Shown here: one piece after another, positions 35,206 to 43,532 of the stretch
Layout of the letters: each line of letters opens with the position of its first letter
How positions within the stretch are numbered: position 1 is the first letter of the stretch
Translations under genes and position numbers: made by a program
The notes under the pieces: generated by a model
The model's input: only the letters and a program-made list of their open reading frames with translations
Told to the model about the DNA's origin: nothing
The model's database searches: none
Origin: Virgibacillus_R byunsanensis
GTDB taxonomy: Bacteria; Bacillota; Bacilli; Bacillales; Amphibacillaceae
Length of the DNA: 64,000 nucleotides
Assembly: GCF_042675965.1 (NCBI RefSeq)
Contig: NZ_JBHTKJ010000008.1
Location: 32,052-96,051, forward strand
Direction: 5' to 3'

Positions 35206-36150
35206 ATGAAAAAGGGGATAGGACAACACTCTATCGGGGACGCCTTTGATAGTTTCATGTTGATAAAAGAATCATCTAGAGGTGTTGCTAGTAATGGGAA
35301 ACCGTTTCTAACGTTAATATTACGTGATAACACTGGTGAAATTGAGGCGAAATTGTGGGACATTACGAGTGATGATGAAGCAGTGTTTGTTGGGGAAAAG
35401 ATCGTTAAGTTAACTGGTGAAGTTAACCAATTCCGCGGTAAAGCACAATTAAAGATAACATCTATCCGGCCAGCACAAACGACAGATGGACTTCATGTTT
35501 CCGATTTTGTTGAAAAGGCACCAGTTGAAAAAGAGATACTTATGGAGAAACTGACTGAAGCAATTTTCGAAATGAAGAATCCTGCCATGCAACGTATTGT
35601 TCGGGCATTTATTAAAAAGTATCAAGAAGCTTTATTGACCTATCCAGCTGCTTCAAAAAACCATCATGAATATGTCTCTGGACTTGCTCACCACATTGTT
35701 AGCATGCTTTCACTTGCAAAGGAAATACATCATTTATATCCACAAGTAAATAAAGATTTATTATATGCTGGTGTTATTCTACACGACCTAGGTAAACTGA
35801 AGGAATTATCAGGTGTAATTACAACATCATATACGTTAGAAGGAAAATTGCTTGGACATATTCCAATGATGGTTGAAGAAATAGGCCATATAGCTAAAGA
35901 GTTGCAAATCGAAGGGGAAGAGGTTTTGATTTTGCAACATTTAGTGTTAAGTCACCATGGAAAAGCAGAATGGGGTAGTCCAAAACCACCATTAGTCCGC
36001 GAAGCAGAGATCCTGCATCTCATAGATTTAATCGATGCAAAAATGAATATGTTAAACCGAGCATTAGAAAACGTGAAGCCAGGTGAATTTACAGAACGCT
36101 TATTTGCTATGGATAATCGTACATTTTATAAACCATTATTTGAAGAATAA
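35206..36150 (+). CDS. yhaM: 3'-5' exoribonuclease YhaM
   Basis: A 314-residue nuclease, the same length as B. subtilis YhaM. The N-terminal OB-fold (residues about 15-95, NGKPFLTLILRDNTGEIEAK) is followed by an HD domain with HHEYVSGLAHHIV, GVILHDLGKLKEL and LSHHGKAEWG as metal ligands. It trims RNA from the 3' end with Mn2+/Co2+ dependence. GGGGGAAATAAC precedes the ATG. It lies between the GbsR-type gene and yhaL. Confidence 0.95.
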   Translation: MKKGIGQHSIGDAFDSFMLIKESSRGVASNGKPFLTLILRDNTGEIEAKLWDITSDDEAVFVGEKIVKLTGEVNQFRGKAQLKITSIRPAQTTDGLHVSDFVEKAPVEKEILMEKLTEAIFEMKNPAMQRIVRAFIKKYQEALLTYPAASKNHHEYVSGLAHHIVSMLSLAKEIHHLYPQVNKDLLYAGVILHDLGKLKELSGVITTSYTLEGKLLGHIPMMVEEIGHIAKELQIEGEEVLILQHLVLSHHGKAEWGSPKPPLVREAEILHLIDLIDAKMNMLNRALENVKPGEFTERLFAMDNRTFYKPLFEE

Positions 36151-36222
36151 TATACCAAGGTTATTTTTTGTCCTGCTTGTACATATACATGTGATAGATA
36201 CATGGACAAGGGAGGCGTAAGA

Positions 36223-36417
36223 ATGATTTTAGGAGTGCCTTGGTGGGTTTTTATGATGATTATTTTCATTTTTCTTAGTGGATACATGGCATATAGAGCG
36301 TTTTATGCGGAAAAGAAATTGGAACAGCAGTATATTGAACGTGAAGGCAGAATCTATATGGAACGAATAGAAGAGGAAAAAAAACATAGAGAAGATCGAA
36401 AACAATTGACTAGTTAA
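36223..36417 (+). CDS. yhaL: Sporulation protein YhaL
   Basis: A 64-residue protein with one N-terminal membrane helix (ILGVPWWVFMMIIFIFLSGY) and a highly charged cytoplasmic helix (REGRIYMERIEEEKKHREDR). This matches YhaL, a small sporulation-linked protein encoded between yhaM and prsA in B. subtilis, exactly as here. The ATG at 36223 lies 7-8 bases after GGGAGGCG; an upstream ATG at 36202 is unsupported. Confidence 0.85.
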   Translation: MILGVPWWVFMMIIFIFLSGYMAYRAFYAEKKLEQQYIEREGRIYMERIEEEKKHREDRKQLTS

Positions 36418-36423
36418 TAAACA

Positions 36424-36985
36424 AGGCAGTTTTTAAAAGATTGTTGTTTTAGTCACAATAGATATATAATGTGACGTAACTTGATGTGACGGTTAACCTA
36501 CCGCTACGGAAATACACTTCGCTTTCACCCATCCGGGTACAAGTGCGACATCTGCTTCGTTACACTGCGCAGTGTCTTCTACCCGTGGGCGGCTGATGAC
36601 CCTCCTCGAGCTAACGCTCTCTGGGGTCTCAGGCTAGGCCTCTGCTCCCACAGGATAAGGAAAGCTACATAGCTAGACATCGCACGCAGAAAATCGGTTT
36701 GTATTTTCAAGGAGTCTACGTGTATATCCTCCGCTGTTATTTCCGTTACTGTCGTGGGACTGTATCAGTATTAATAGAACCCCTTACCAGTCAGGGTGAG
36801 CGGAGGGCGGTGACTCCTGCGGGAACAGCACGTGTCTGAAGACACCGAAGCGGTGGTTTTCCGCTTCGGAGGCTGAAGCCGTGCCCGCGGAAAGCATCCG
36901 CCCGTAGCGATCCCAGACGGAGGCAATAGCACGCGTTCTTAGAAATAAGCCTAAAGTTACGTCGCATTCTATATCAACTGCGAGG
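36424..36985 (+). repeat. Family A fold-back repeat element, copy A3
   Basis: Terminal inverted repeats at 36461-36482 and 36954-36975 match at 20 of 22 positions. The shared left flank starts AAGGCAGTTTTT. Compared with A1 it has a 59-bp insert (about 36652-36711: GGATAAGGAAAGC ... CATCGCACGCAGAAAA ... TTTTCAAG) that matches the module of family B. It occupies the yhaL-prsA gap. Confidence 0.9.
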
Positions 36986-37082
36986 ATTAAAAAGCTGCAC
37001 AATTTATGAATTTAGACAAAACTAGTAATACGAGTGCTGGATGTGGCTTGCTTAGTTACTAGATTAATCAATCTAAACCTAT

Positions 37083-37119
37083 TAAAAAAGAGCTAATACC
37101 CCGAGGGTACTAGCTCTTA
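37083..37119 (-). terminator. Intrinsic terminator of prsA
   Basis: Minus strand: AAGAGCTAGTACCCT and GGGTATTAGCTCTT, followed by TTTTAA. Confidence 0.88.
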
Positions 37120-37123
37120 TTAA

Positions 37124-37990
37124 TTAACCTTGTGCGTTTTGATCTTCCAATGAGAATAAGTCTTCAAACTCTTCAATTTTCACATCGATGTTAGCAGATT
37201 CTATAAGTCCATTTATTTTTTCCTGGAATTCTGCTTGATCTAAATTCTCATATAAAAGTTGTTGGCGAATATCATCTTTTTTATCTTCTAGAGTAGGAAT
37301 ATCTGTTACGGTTATGATGTGATAACCAAATTCGGATTCCACTGGATCACTAATTTCTCCAACTTCTAAATCAAATGCAACCTCTTCAAATTCTGGCACC
37401 ATTTTTCCTGTTGAGAAATAGCCAAGGTCCCCACCATTTGCAGCCGAACCGTCTGCAGAATGTTCTTTGGCTAGCTCTGCAAAATCAGCACCCTCATCAA
37501 GTTGTTGTTTTATATCATTAGCTGTTTCTTCGTCCTCAACTAAAATGTGACTAGCTTGAATTTCAATTTGATTTTCTTCCTTCATCGTGTTGAACTTTTC
37601 TTCGATTTCTTCATCTGTAACTTCCTTACCTTCAAAAGCTGCTTTTTCTTGAAGAAGATTTAGATATGTCTGGGAACGGAATGCTTCCTCATCTGGAATA
37701 CCGTTTTGTTGCAGCCACATTTCAAATTGGCCACCTTGTTGATCTTTTACATCTTGTACTCTCTCGTCTACTTCTTCATCTGTAACTTCATAATTATCTT
37801 CTAATACTTTTTTTACTACCATTTCGTTTAGTAGAGCTTCACCAGTACGGTCTTTCAACTCATTATAAAACTCTTCTTTAGTAATATTTCCTGCTTCTGA
37901 CTCGACAACTACTTCAGAATCATCTGAATTGCAGGCAGCCAAGCTTAACACTCCTGCTGTCAATGTTACTGCGATTGCTAGTTTTTTCAT
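37124..37990 (-). CDS. prsA: Foldase lipoprotein PrsA (peptidyl-prolyl isomerase)
   Basis: A 288-residue lipoprotein that folds secreted proteins outside the membrane. The signal sequence ends in the lipobox LAAC (C21 or near). An N-terminal chaperone helix region, a central parvulin domain (residues about 145-235: IQASHILVEDEETANDIKQQ, GGDLGYFSTGKMVPEFEEVA, SEFGYHIITV) and a C-terminal helix follow. It is strongly acidic, fitting a halotolerant host. The ATG at 37990 follows AGGAGTG. It is convergent with yhaL, as in B. subtilis. Confidence 0.95.
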   Translation of the reverse strand: MKKLAIAVTLTAGVLSLAACNSDDSEVVVESEAGNITKEEFYNELKDRTGEALLNEMVVKKVLEDNYEVTDEEVDERVQDVKDQQGGQFEMWLQQNGIPDEEAFRSQTYLNLLQEKAAFEGKEVTDEEIEEKFNTMKEENQIEIQASHILVEDEETANDIKQQLDEGADFAELAKEHSADGSAANGGDLGYFSTGKMVPEFEEVAFDLEVGEISDPVESEFGYHIITVTDIPTLEDKKDDIRQQLLYENLDQAEFQEKINGLIESANIDVKIEEFEDLFSLEDQNAQG

Positions 37991-38102
37991 CTCTATAAAC
38001 ACTCCTAATCTGTTTGTACGAAACACGTTTAAAAACTACTGATAAATATACCATAGTTTAGCACAAATTATATAGTTCTAGCTAGAATTTTTTAGTTTTT
38101 TG

Positions 38103-38285
38103 TTATGTTACATTCAACACCTTCACATAAGACGAAACAAGTAGAACAAGAACCATAATATTAATTACTCGAAACACAGTAGATTGTTTCTCTTGTTTCA
38201 ATTCCATCTTGATACAGAATTTGTGTGTTAAAGAGTTAAATATAAATAAAATTATTAGTGCATAAACAGGGAATAAAATACCCAT
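38103..38285 (-). CDS. Small two-helix membrane protein of unknown function
   Basis: A 60-residue protein with a helix at each end (LFPVYALIILFIFNSL and INIMVLVLLVSSYVKVLNV) and a basic middle (KMELKQEKQST). It is supported by AGGAGG 8 bases before the ATG and an absence of overlap with other genes. I do not recognise a family. It lies between prsA and the DUF3267-like gene, where B. subtilis has small yhaK/yhaJ genes. Confidence 0.6.
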   Translation of the reverse strand: MGILFPVYALIILFIFNSLTHKFCIKMELKQEKQSTVFRVINIMVLVLLVSSYVKVLNVT

Positions 38286-38416
38286 AGTGGAACCCTCCTA
38301 AACCAAACATATTACACGTTAACTATTTAAACAGGAAATATATTTTAACATCATATTTATTACTGTACCAAAATATTACGATTATGAACAGTAACGGGTG
38401 AATATTTAATTCTAAG

Positions 38417-38459
38417 ACAATAAGAAAAGATCTGGAATTCCCAGATCTTTTCTTATTGT
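38417..38459 (-). terminator. Intrinsic terminator with a perfect 19-bp stem
   Basis: ACAATAAGAAAAGATCTGG (38417-38435) and its exact complement at 38441-38459 enclose AATTC. On the minus strand the 3' arm contains TTTTCTTATTGT, so it ends the DUF3267-like transcript. Confidence 0.85.
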
Positions 38460-38468
38460 TCTATTCTA

Positions 38469-39014
38469 TTATTTTTGGGCTTTTACTAGTATATCAAATC
38501 CATTACTACCATTCTCGATAACTGACTTTTTTGGTGCTTTCGTAATGTGTATAATATATAGAAAGTCAATAAAAGTTATCCCAATATGAAAAGCAGTAAA
38601 TATCAGTATATATACATAAATACTTGGAAATAAATACGTTGCTATAATACCTGGAATGGTAATTAATATAGTTGGAGCAACTGCTACTAGTAAAGATGCA
38701 TTTTTAGATAAGTGAGCCTTCGTGTAATAATAGAATACAGGAACCAGTTTGTTTTTTGATTTATATATCAATTTTGCTCGTTTATTCATTACAATTAGTG
38801 GTAAAATATGCATAAATGAATGCAGTGTTGGTAACATAACGATAGCTAATATTAATGGTAAGACACCGAAATCGTTTATACTAGCTGTATGATGGAAAAT
38901 AGAAAACGGTACAAACATAACAATAAAGGAAATCAAGCCAATCAAAAATGACGCAAGATATACCCTATTCGTACCGAACTCTTTTTTAATGTTAATGGTT
39001 TTCCAGCAATTCAT
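38469..39014 (-). CDS. DUF3267-like membrane protein with degenerate zincin motif
   Basis: A 181-residue protein with four hydrophobic helices, in the layout of DUF3267 proteins (putative zincins): helices near residues 20-40 and 50-75, and a pair at 105-160. The family's metal motif HExxH is here H-S-F-M-H (TLHSFMHILP), so the catalytic Glu is missing and protease activity is doubtful. The position, between prsA and yhaI, corresponds to yhaJ in B. subtilis; I am not sure of orthology. Confidence 0.6.
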   Translation of the reverse strand: MNCWKTINIKKEFGTNRVYLASFLIGLISFIVMFVPFSIFHHTASINDFGVLPLILAIVMLPTLHSFMHILPLIVMNKRAKLIYKSKNKLVPVFYYYTKAHLSKNASLLVAVAPTILITIPGIIATYLFPSIYVYILIFTAFHIGITFIDFLYIIHITKAPKKSVIENGSNGFDILVKAQK

Positions 39015-39204
39015 TTTTGATCACCCCAGTAATATTATTTTTATAGGAAGTTTTTCTCTTAATCCTTCATGAATAATAGTACGTTTTAACGGGAAAAGCA
39101 ATGGGTTTTTGATTAATTTTTATAAATTTTTTTTAATACAATTTAGTAACAGCTGAAAAGGTTGATATTACCGCGTTCAGCTGACTTAAAATAAGGAGGG
39201 ACTA

Positions 39205-39546
39205 ATGGTGGAAAATATAAGATATAATGATTCTACTTCCTTTCATCTGCACCTGTTATCAAAAGTGGTCGATATGGATAAATATCCACTAATTAAATTA
39301 ATAATTGATACGGGTCTCTCCAAAGATGAATGTAATGAACTTCTTAAGTTGTTACATAGTTTAAATATCCAATATGAAACGCAAAAAGAAGAAGGTTTTT
39401 TAGATTACACGTCGTTACTATTGCATTTCGTTGGTATGTTAAATGAAAAATTGGAACCAGCTAAGACAATTTATGCATTAAAAAAAGAAGGGTATTATCC
39501 TTCTTTAATTAGAGAATTTGTTATTTTGATAGAGAAATATGATTAA
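39205..39546 (+). CDS. yhaI: DUF1878 protein YhaI
   Basis: A 113-residue soluble protein of the YhaI family (LLSKVVDMDKYPLIKLIIDT, then EGFLDYTSLLLHFVGMLNEK). The function is unknown. AAGGAGGG precedes the ATG. In B. subtilis yhaI adjoins hpr (scoC); here its 3' end overlaps by 4 bp the convergent GbsR-type regulator gene, so the scoC position is taken by the osmoprotectant cluster. Confidence 0.8.
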   Translation: MVENIRYNDSTSFHLHLLSKVVDMDKYPLIKLIIDTGLSKDECNELLKLLHSLNIQYETQKEEGFLDYTSLLLHFVGMLNEKLEPAKTIYALKKEGYYPSLIREFVILIEKYD

Positions 39547-40013
39547 ATTTGTTTCATACCTCGGAATGATTTTTCAATTTGCTTATGAAAATCAATAATA
39601 TTGTTTAGTCGTTTTGAAATAACAGTGTCTTCAGATTCCACATTCCTTAACTCATTATTTATTTGAAGTAATGAATCCTTCTGATTATTTGCTGCATCAA
39701 TCCATTTGTTTATATATACATTCATGAATGATTTGTATAATTGATCATTCGCCTCATATAAATCTTTTCGAACTCCTTTTTTCCATACCCGAGTTACAAA
39801 ATTTAATTCTGCTAAGGTTCTAATGCTAGTACTCATTGAAGTTTTACTTTTTCCAAGTGCTTCACTCATATCATCTAGTGTTAACGGTTTTTCTTCTAAA
39901 TATAAATATGCAAACAAACGAGCTTCCAAGGGTGATAAACCGAACATTTCAACTGTCTTTGAAAACTCGACCATTATTTTGTACATTGCGTCATCCTGTT
40001 TATTCTTGGTCAT
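39543..40013 (-). CDS. GbsR-family regulator, likely of the opuA operon (OpuAR)
   Basis: A 156-residue MarR-like regulator: LSPLEARLFAYLYLEEKPLT, DDMSEALGKSKTSMSTSIRT, WKKGVRKDLYEANDQLYKSF. It is clearly paralogous to the regulator at 34607-35158. It is divergent from opuAA across a 360-bp region holding a perfect inverted repeat, the usual layout of OpcR/OpuAR-type repressors. AAGGAGGAT precedes the ATG. Repression of opuA under low osmolarity is inferred. Confidence 0.85.
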   Translation of the reverse strand: MTKNKQDDAMYKIMVEFSKTVEMFGLSPLEARLFAYLYLEEKPLTLDDMSEALGKSKTSMSTSIRTLAELNFVTRVWKKGVRKDLYEANDQLYKSFMNVYINKWIDAANNQKDSLLQINNELRNVESEDTVISKRLNNIIDFHKQIEKSFRGMKQI

Positions 40014-40133
40014 AAAATCCTCCTTAAAGCCTTGCTATATAAAGGTTACACTAATTGTAAAGATTTTAAAAATACAATTTATGCTAGTAAATAGAAGTAA
40101 ATTGGAGGAAACCTACGTTATCATCTATATAAG

Positions 40134-40157
40134 TTCGTACAGAATAAACTGTACGAA
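40134..40157. promoter_or_regulatory. Perfect inverted repeat, candidate OpuAR operator
   Basis: TTCGTACAG (40134-40142) and CTGTACGAA (40149-40157) flank AATAAA. It lies between the divergent regulator and opuA promoters. Confidence 0.5.
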
Positions 40158-40188
40158 AAATACATACAAAATTAATGGTATTTAATGT

Positions 40189-40218
40189 TTGAAATAACTA
40201 GGTAATACGTTATATAGT
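40189..40218 (+). promoter_or_regulatory. Candidate opuA promoter
   Basis: TTGAAA (40189-40194), 18-bp spacer, TATAGT (40213-40218); TATATA at a 16-bp spacing is an alternative. It leaves a leader of about 150 bases before opuAA in which I see no known riboswitch. Confidence 0.45.
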
Positions 40219-40376
40219 ATTAAAGTGAGTGAATGCTGATCGGATTTATAATTATGTCTCATATGGGGCAAAATGTTGGATGTAACTATTACATTGCTTT
40301 GATCTGAGTTAAAAGTACTAAGACTAAAATCATGCATCATTCGAATAAAGAGAAAAAGTAAAAAGAGGTGAAAGAT

Positions 40377-41576
40377 GTGCCGGTAATTGAGGCGAAAGAT
40401 TTATCTAAGGTTTTCGGGAAAAACCCTAAACAAGCTTTAAAACTTTTGGATAAGGGTTTATCCAAAGATGCCATATTAGAACAAACAGGTAACACTGTAG
40501 GAGTAAATCGTGCTTCTTTTTCTGTTGAAGCAGGAGAAATATTTGTAATTATGGGATTATCTGGAAGTGGCAAATCAACTTTGGTACGGTTAGTTAATCG
40601 ATTGATAGAACCTACTGAGGGGAGTATCTTTGTTGATGGAGATGATTTGGCAAAGATGGATAAAAACTCCTTACGTAAGGTTCGAAGAGAGAAATTAAGT
40701 ATGGTTTTCCAACGCTTTGCGTTATTCCCACATCGAACTGTTTTAGAAAATGCAGAATTTGGCTTGGAAATACAGAAGGTAGCAAAGGAAGAACGTAAGA
40801 AAAAAGCAGAAGAATCTCTTGAATTGGTTGGATTAAGTGGATATATCCATCAAACACCCGGTCAATTGTCTGGTGGTATGCAGCAACGAGTAGGCTTGGC
40901 GCGGGCATTAGCAAATGATCCAGAAGTATTATTAATGGATGAAGCATTTTCTGCGTTGGATCCACTTATTCGAAAAGAGATGCAAGATGAACTACTGGAT
41001 CTACAAACAAAAATGCAAAAAACAATTTTGTTTATTACACACGATCTAGATGAAGCACTAAGAATAGGCGATCGTATTGCATTAATGAAGGATGGTTCCA
41101 TCGTTCAAATTGGAACACCTGAAGAAATATTAGTTAATCCTAAAAATGACTATGTTGAGAAATTCGTTGAAGATGTGGATCGCTCTAAAGTGTTGAATGC
41201 TCAACATATTATGAAAAGACCAGAGACTGTTACGATAGATAAACATGGTCCACGTGTTGCCCTGGATCGTATGCGAGCTGAGGGACTATCGAGTATATTT
41301 GTCGTTGATAGCAATCGTAATCTAAAAGGATACGTAACAGCAGAGGACGCATCAAATGCACGTAAAGAAGAGGTTAAGGATCTAACAGGAATTTTACGTA
41401 ATGATTTTCCAAAGGTAGATAAAGAAACAACGATGAATGATATATTTAATATTATTCATGACTCACCAGTCCCAGTTGCTGTTGTAGAAAATGGTAAGTT
41501 GGTTGGAATAATAGTACGTGGAGCTGTCATTGCTGCACTTTCTGGAGATGGCGAGGTGAATATTGAAGATGCTTGA
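40377..41576 (+). CDS. opuAA: Glycine betaine ABC importer ATPase OpuAA
   Basis: A 399-residue ATPase of the OpuA/ProV family that powers uptake of glycine betaine and similar compatible solutes. Walker A is GLSGSGKST, the signature is LSGGMQQRVGLARALANDPE, Walker B is LLMDEA, and the C-terminal tandem CBS domains (residues about 280-395: IFVVDSNRNLKGYVTAEDAS, VAVVENGKLVGIIVRGA) sense ionic strength in this family. The GTG at 40377 is 6-7 bases after AGAGGTG; a GTG at 40368 overlaps that site. It overlaps opuAB. Confidence 0.94.
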   Translation: MPVIEAKDLSKVFGKNPKQALKLLDKGLSKDAILEQTGNTVGVNRASFSVEAGEIFVIMGLSGSGKSTLVRLVNRLIEPTEGSIFVDGDDLAKMDKNSLRKVRREKLSMVFQRFALFPHRTVLENAEFGLEIQKVAKEERKKKAEESLELVGLSGYIHQTPGQLSGGMQQRVGLARALANDPEVLLMDEAFSALDPLIRKEMQDELLDLQTKMQKTILFITHDLDEALRIGDRIALMKDGSIVQIGTPEEILVNPKNDYVEKFVEDVDRSKVLNAQHIMKRPETVTIDKHGPRVALDRMRAEGLSSIFVVDSNRNLKGYVTAEDASNARKEEVKDLTGILRNDFPKVDKETTMNDIFNIIHDSPVPVAVVENGKLVGIIVRGAVIAALSGDGEVNIEDA

Positions 41577-42423
41577 TAAGATGTTAGATTTTATACCTGA
41601 AATACCAATAGCAGAAGCAACTGAAACATTCACAGATACAGTTACAGATACGTTTGCGTTTTTGTTTGATCCAATTAAAGAACATTTTGGCAATTTCATG
41701 GATGCTTCCTCAGAGTTTTTAATGGGAATTCCTCCAATTATCATTATTATCATAGTAGCGTTAATTGCCTTTTTTATTAGTGGTAAAAAGCTTGGTTTAA
41801 CTGCATTTTCAATTGTAGGTTTATGGTTAATTTATAATCAAGGCTATTGGGAAGAATTAATGTCTACATTTACATTAGTATTAATTGCAAGTGTTTTATC
41901 AGTGATTATCGGTGTTCCTTTTGGAATTCTTATGTCTAAAAGTAAAACAGCTGAAGCAATTATTACACCTATATTGGATTTCATGCAGACAATGCCTGCA
42001 TTTGTTTATTTAATTCCTGCAGTTGCTTTCTTTGGTATCGGTATGGTACCTGGTGTATTCGCATCATTGATTTTTGCTACACCACCGACAGTCCGGTTTA
42101 CGAATTTAGGTATTCGACAAGTTTCTAAAGAATTGGTCGAGGCGTCGGAAGCATTCGGTAGTACCGGATCACAAAAATTATTTAAAGTAGAGCTTCCAAT
42201 GGCAAAAGCAACCATTATGGCTGGAATTAACCAGACTGTTATGTTATCTTTGTCGATGGTTGTTATTGCTTCAATGATCGGAGCACCTGGACTAGGAAGA
42301 GAAGTTCTATCTTCCTTACAACGTGCACAGGTTGGTACTGGTTTTGTTGCAGGGATAGGTATTGTTATTCTTGCAATCATTATTGATCGATTCACTCAAA
42401 ACTTGAACAGGAAGAGTGAATAA
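41569..42423 (+). CDS. opuAB: Glycine betaine ABC importer permease OpuAB
   Basis: A 284-residue permease with about 7 helices and the binding-protein-dependent transport signature EASEAFGSTGSQKLFKVELP (about residue 190). It is preceded by an amphipathic N-terminal stretch (FIPEIPIAEATETFTDTVTD) typical of OpuAB/ProW. The start is ATG 41569 or TTG 41563; both lie inside the end of opuAA, so translation is coupled. With OpuAA and the lipoproteins downstream it forms the importer in the membrane. Confidence 0.94.
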   Translation: MLDKMLDFIPEIPIAEATETFTDTVTDTFAFLFDPIKEHFGNFMDASSEFLMGIPPIIIIIIVALIAFFISGKKLGLTAFSIVGLWLIYNQGYWEELMSTFTLVLIASVLSVIIGVPFGILMSKSKTAEAIITPILDFMQTMPAFVYLIPAVAFFGIGMVPGVFASLIFATPPTVRFTNLGIRQVSKELVEASEAFGSTGSQKLFKVELPMAKATIMAGINQTVMLSLSMVVIASMIGAPGLGREVLSSLQRAQVGTGFVAGIGIVILAIIIDRFTQNLNRKSE

Positions 42424-42501
42424 TAATTTAAGTTGGCTATCTTTTCATTAGGAAAAGTTTCCATATATAAAAATTAAGCAAAAAGGGGAGTTTTAATAGT
42501 T

Positions 42502-43416
42502 ATGTTTAAACTTAACTGGAAACGTCTTGGCCTAGCAGCTGGGCTTTCATTATCATTATTCGCAGCAGGTTGCGGAACAGACGAAGAAGACACTACAGAT
42601 GAAGGTACAGGTGATGAAGGTACATCATTAGTAGGTGAAGGTAAAGAAATTGAATTAGCATATGTAGAATGGGATTCTGAAGTAGCTTCTACCCATGTGG
42701 TAGGAAAAGTTCTAGAAGATTTGGGCTATGATGTTACATTAACACCGCTTGATAACACAGTTATGTGGGAAGCAGTAGCTAATGGCGAAGCAGATGGTAT
42801 GGTAGCAGCATGGTTACCAGCAACACATGGTAGTCAGTATGAAGAATATGCTGATCAAATGGTTGAACTTGGTGCTAACTTAGAAGGAGCTAGGATTGGC
42901 TTAGTTGTTCCTGAATATATGGATGTAGATTCCATTGCAGACCTAACGGATCAAGCTGATCAAACAGTTACTGGTATCGAACCAGGTGCGGGTGTTGTAG
43001 CAGCTGCAGAAAAAGCGGTAAATGAAGATTATGCTAACCTTGATGGATGGGAAGTACAAACCTCTTCAAGTGGTGCAATGGCAACTGAATTAGGTTCAGC
43101 TTATGAAAAGGAAGAAGATGTCATTGTTACAGGTTGGACACCACATTGGAAGTTTGCTAAATATGACCTTAAATATTTAGAAGATCCAGAAGGGTCATTT
43201 GGTGATGCTGAATCAATCGAAACTATGGTTCGTAAAGGACTAGAAGAAGATTTACCTAACGCATATAAAGTCTTAGACCAATTTAATTGGGAAGCTGCAG
43301 ATATGGAAAGTGTAATGCTTGAAGTTTCTGATGGTACAGCAATTGAAGATGCTGCTGCATCATGGGTTGAAGAAAACGAAGAAAAAATATCTGAGTGGAC
43401 TGAAGGCGTAGAATAA
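42502..43416 (+). CDS. opuAC: Glycine betaine-binding lipoprotein, ProX-like lobe order
   Basis: A 304-residue lipoprotein (signal with lipobox AAGC). The first lobe (about residues 48-150) has IELAYVEWDSEVASTHVVGK and ends GLVVPEYMDVDSIADL. The second lobe (about 155-304) runs TVTGIEPGAGVVAAAEKAV, VTGWTPHWKFAKYDLKYLED, FNWEAADME. The Trp residues in EWDSE and GWTPHW are candidates for the aromatic cage that binds the trimethylammonium head. The lobe order is the reverse of B. subtilis OpuAC but matches ProX-like proteins. AGGGGAG precedes the ATG, and a terminator follows. Confidence 0.92.
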   Translation: MFKLNWKRLGLAAGLSLSLFAAGCGTDEEDTTDEGTGDEGTSLVGEGKEIELAYVEWDSEVASTHVVGKVLEDLGYDVTLTPLDNTVMWEAVANGEADGMVAAWLPATHGSQYEEYADQMVELGANLEGARIGLVVPEYMDVDSIADLTDQADQTVTGIEPGAGVVAAAEKAVNEDYANLDGWEVQTSSSGAMATELGSAYEKEEDVIVTGWTPHWKFAKYDLKYLEDPEGSFGDAESIETMVRKGLEEDLPNAYKVLDQFNWEAADMESVMLEVSDGTAIEDAAASWVEENEEKISEWTEGVE

Positions 43417-43423
43417 TAAAAAT

Positions 43424-43456
43424 AAAAAGCTGGTACAGAGATGTATCAGCTTTTAT
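43424..43456 (+). terminator. Intrinsic terminator after the first opuAC
   Basis: AAAAGCTG and CAGCTTTT flank a 14-base loop. Confidence 0.65.
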
Positions 43457-43532
43457 ATTAAAATACATACATGAAAATGAATTATTAACAAATTATATAG
43501 ATAGTGATTAGTAAAAAGGAGCGATGAACTAG

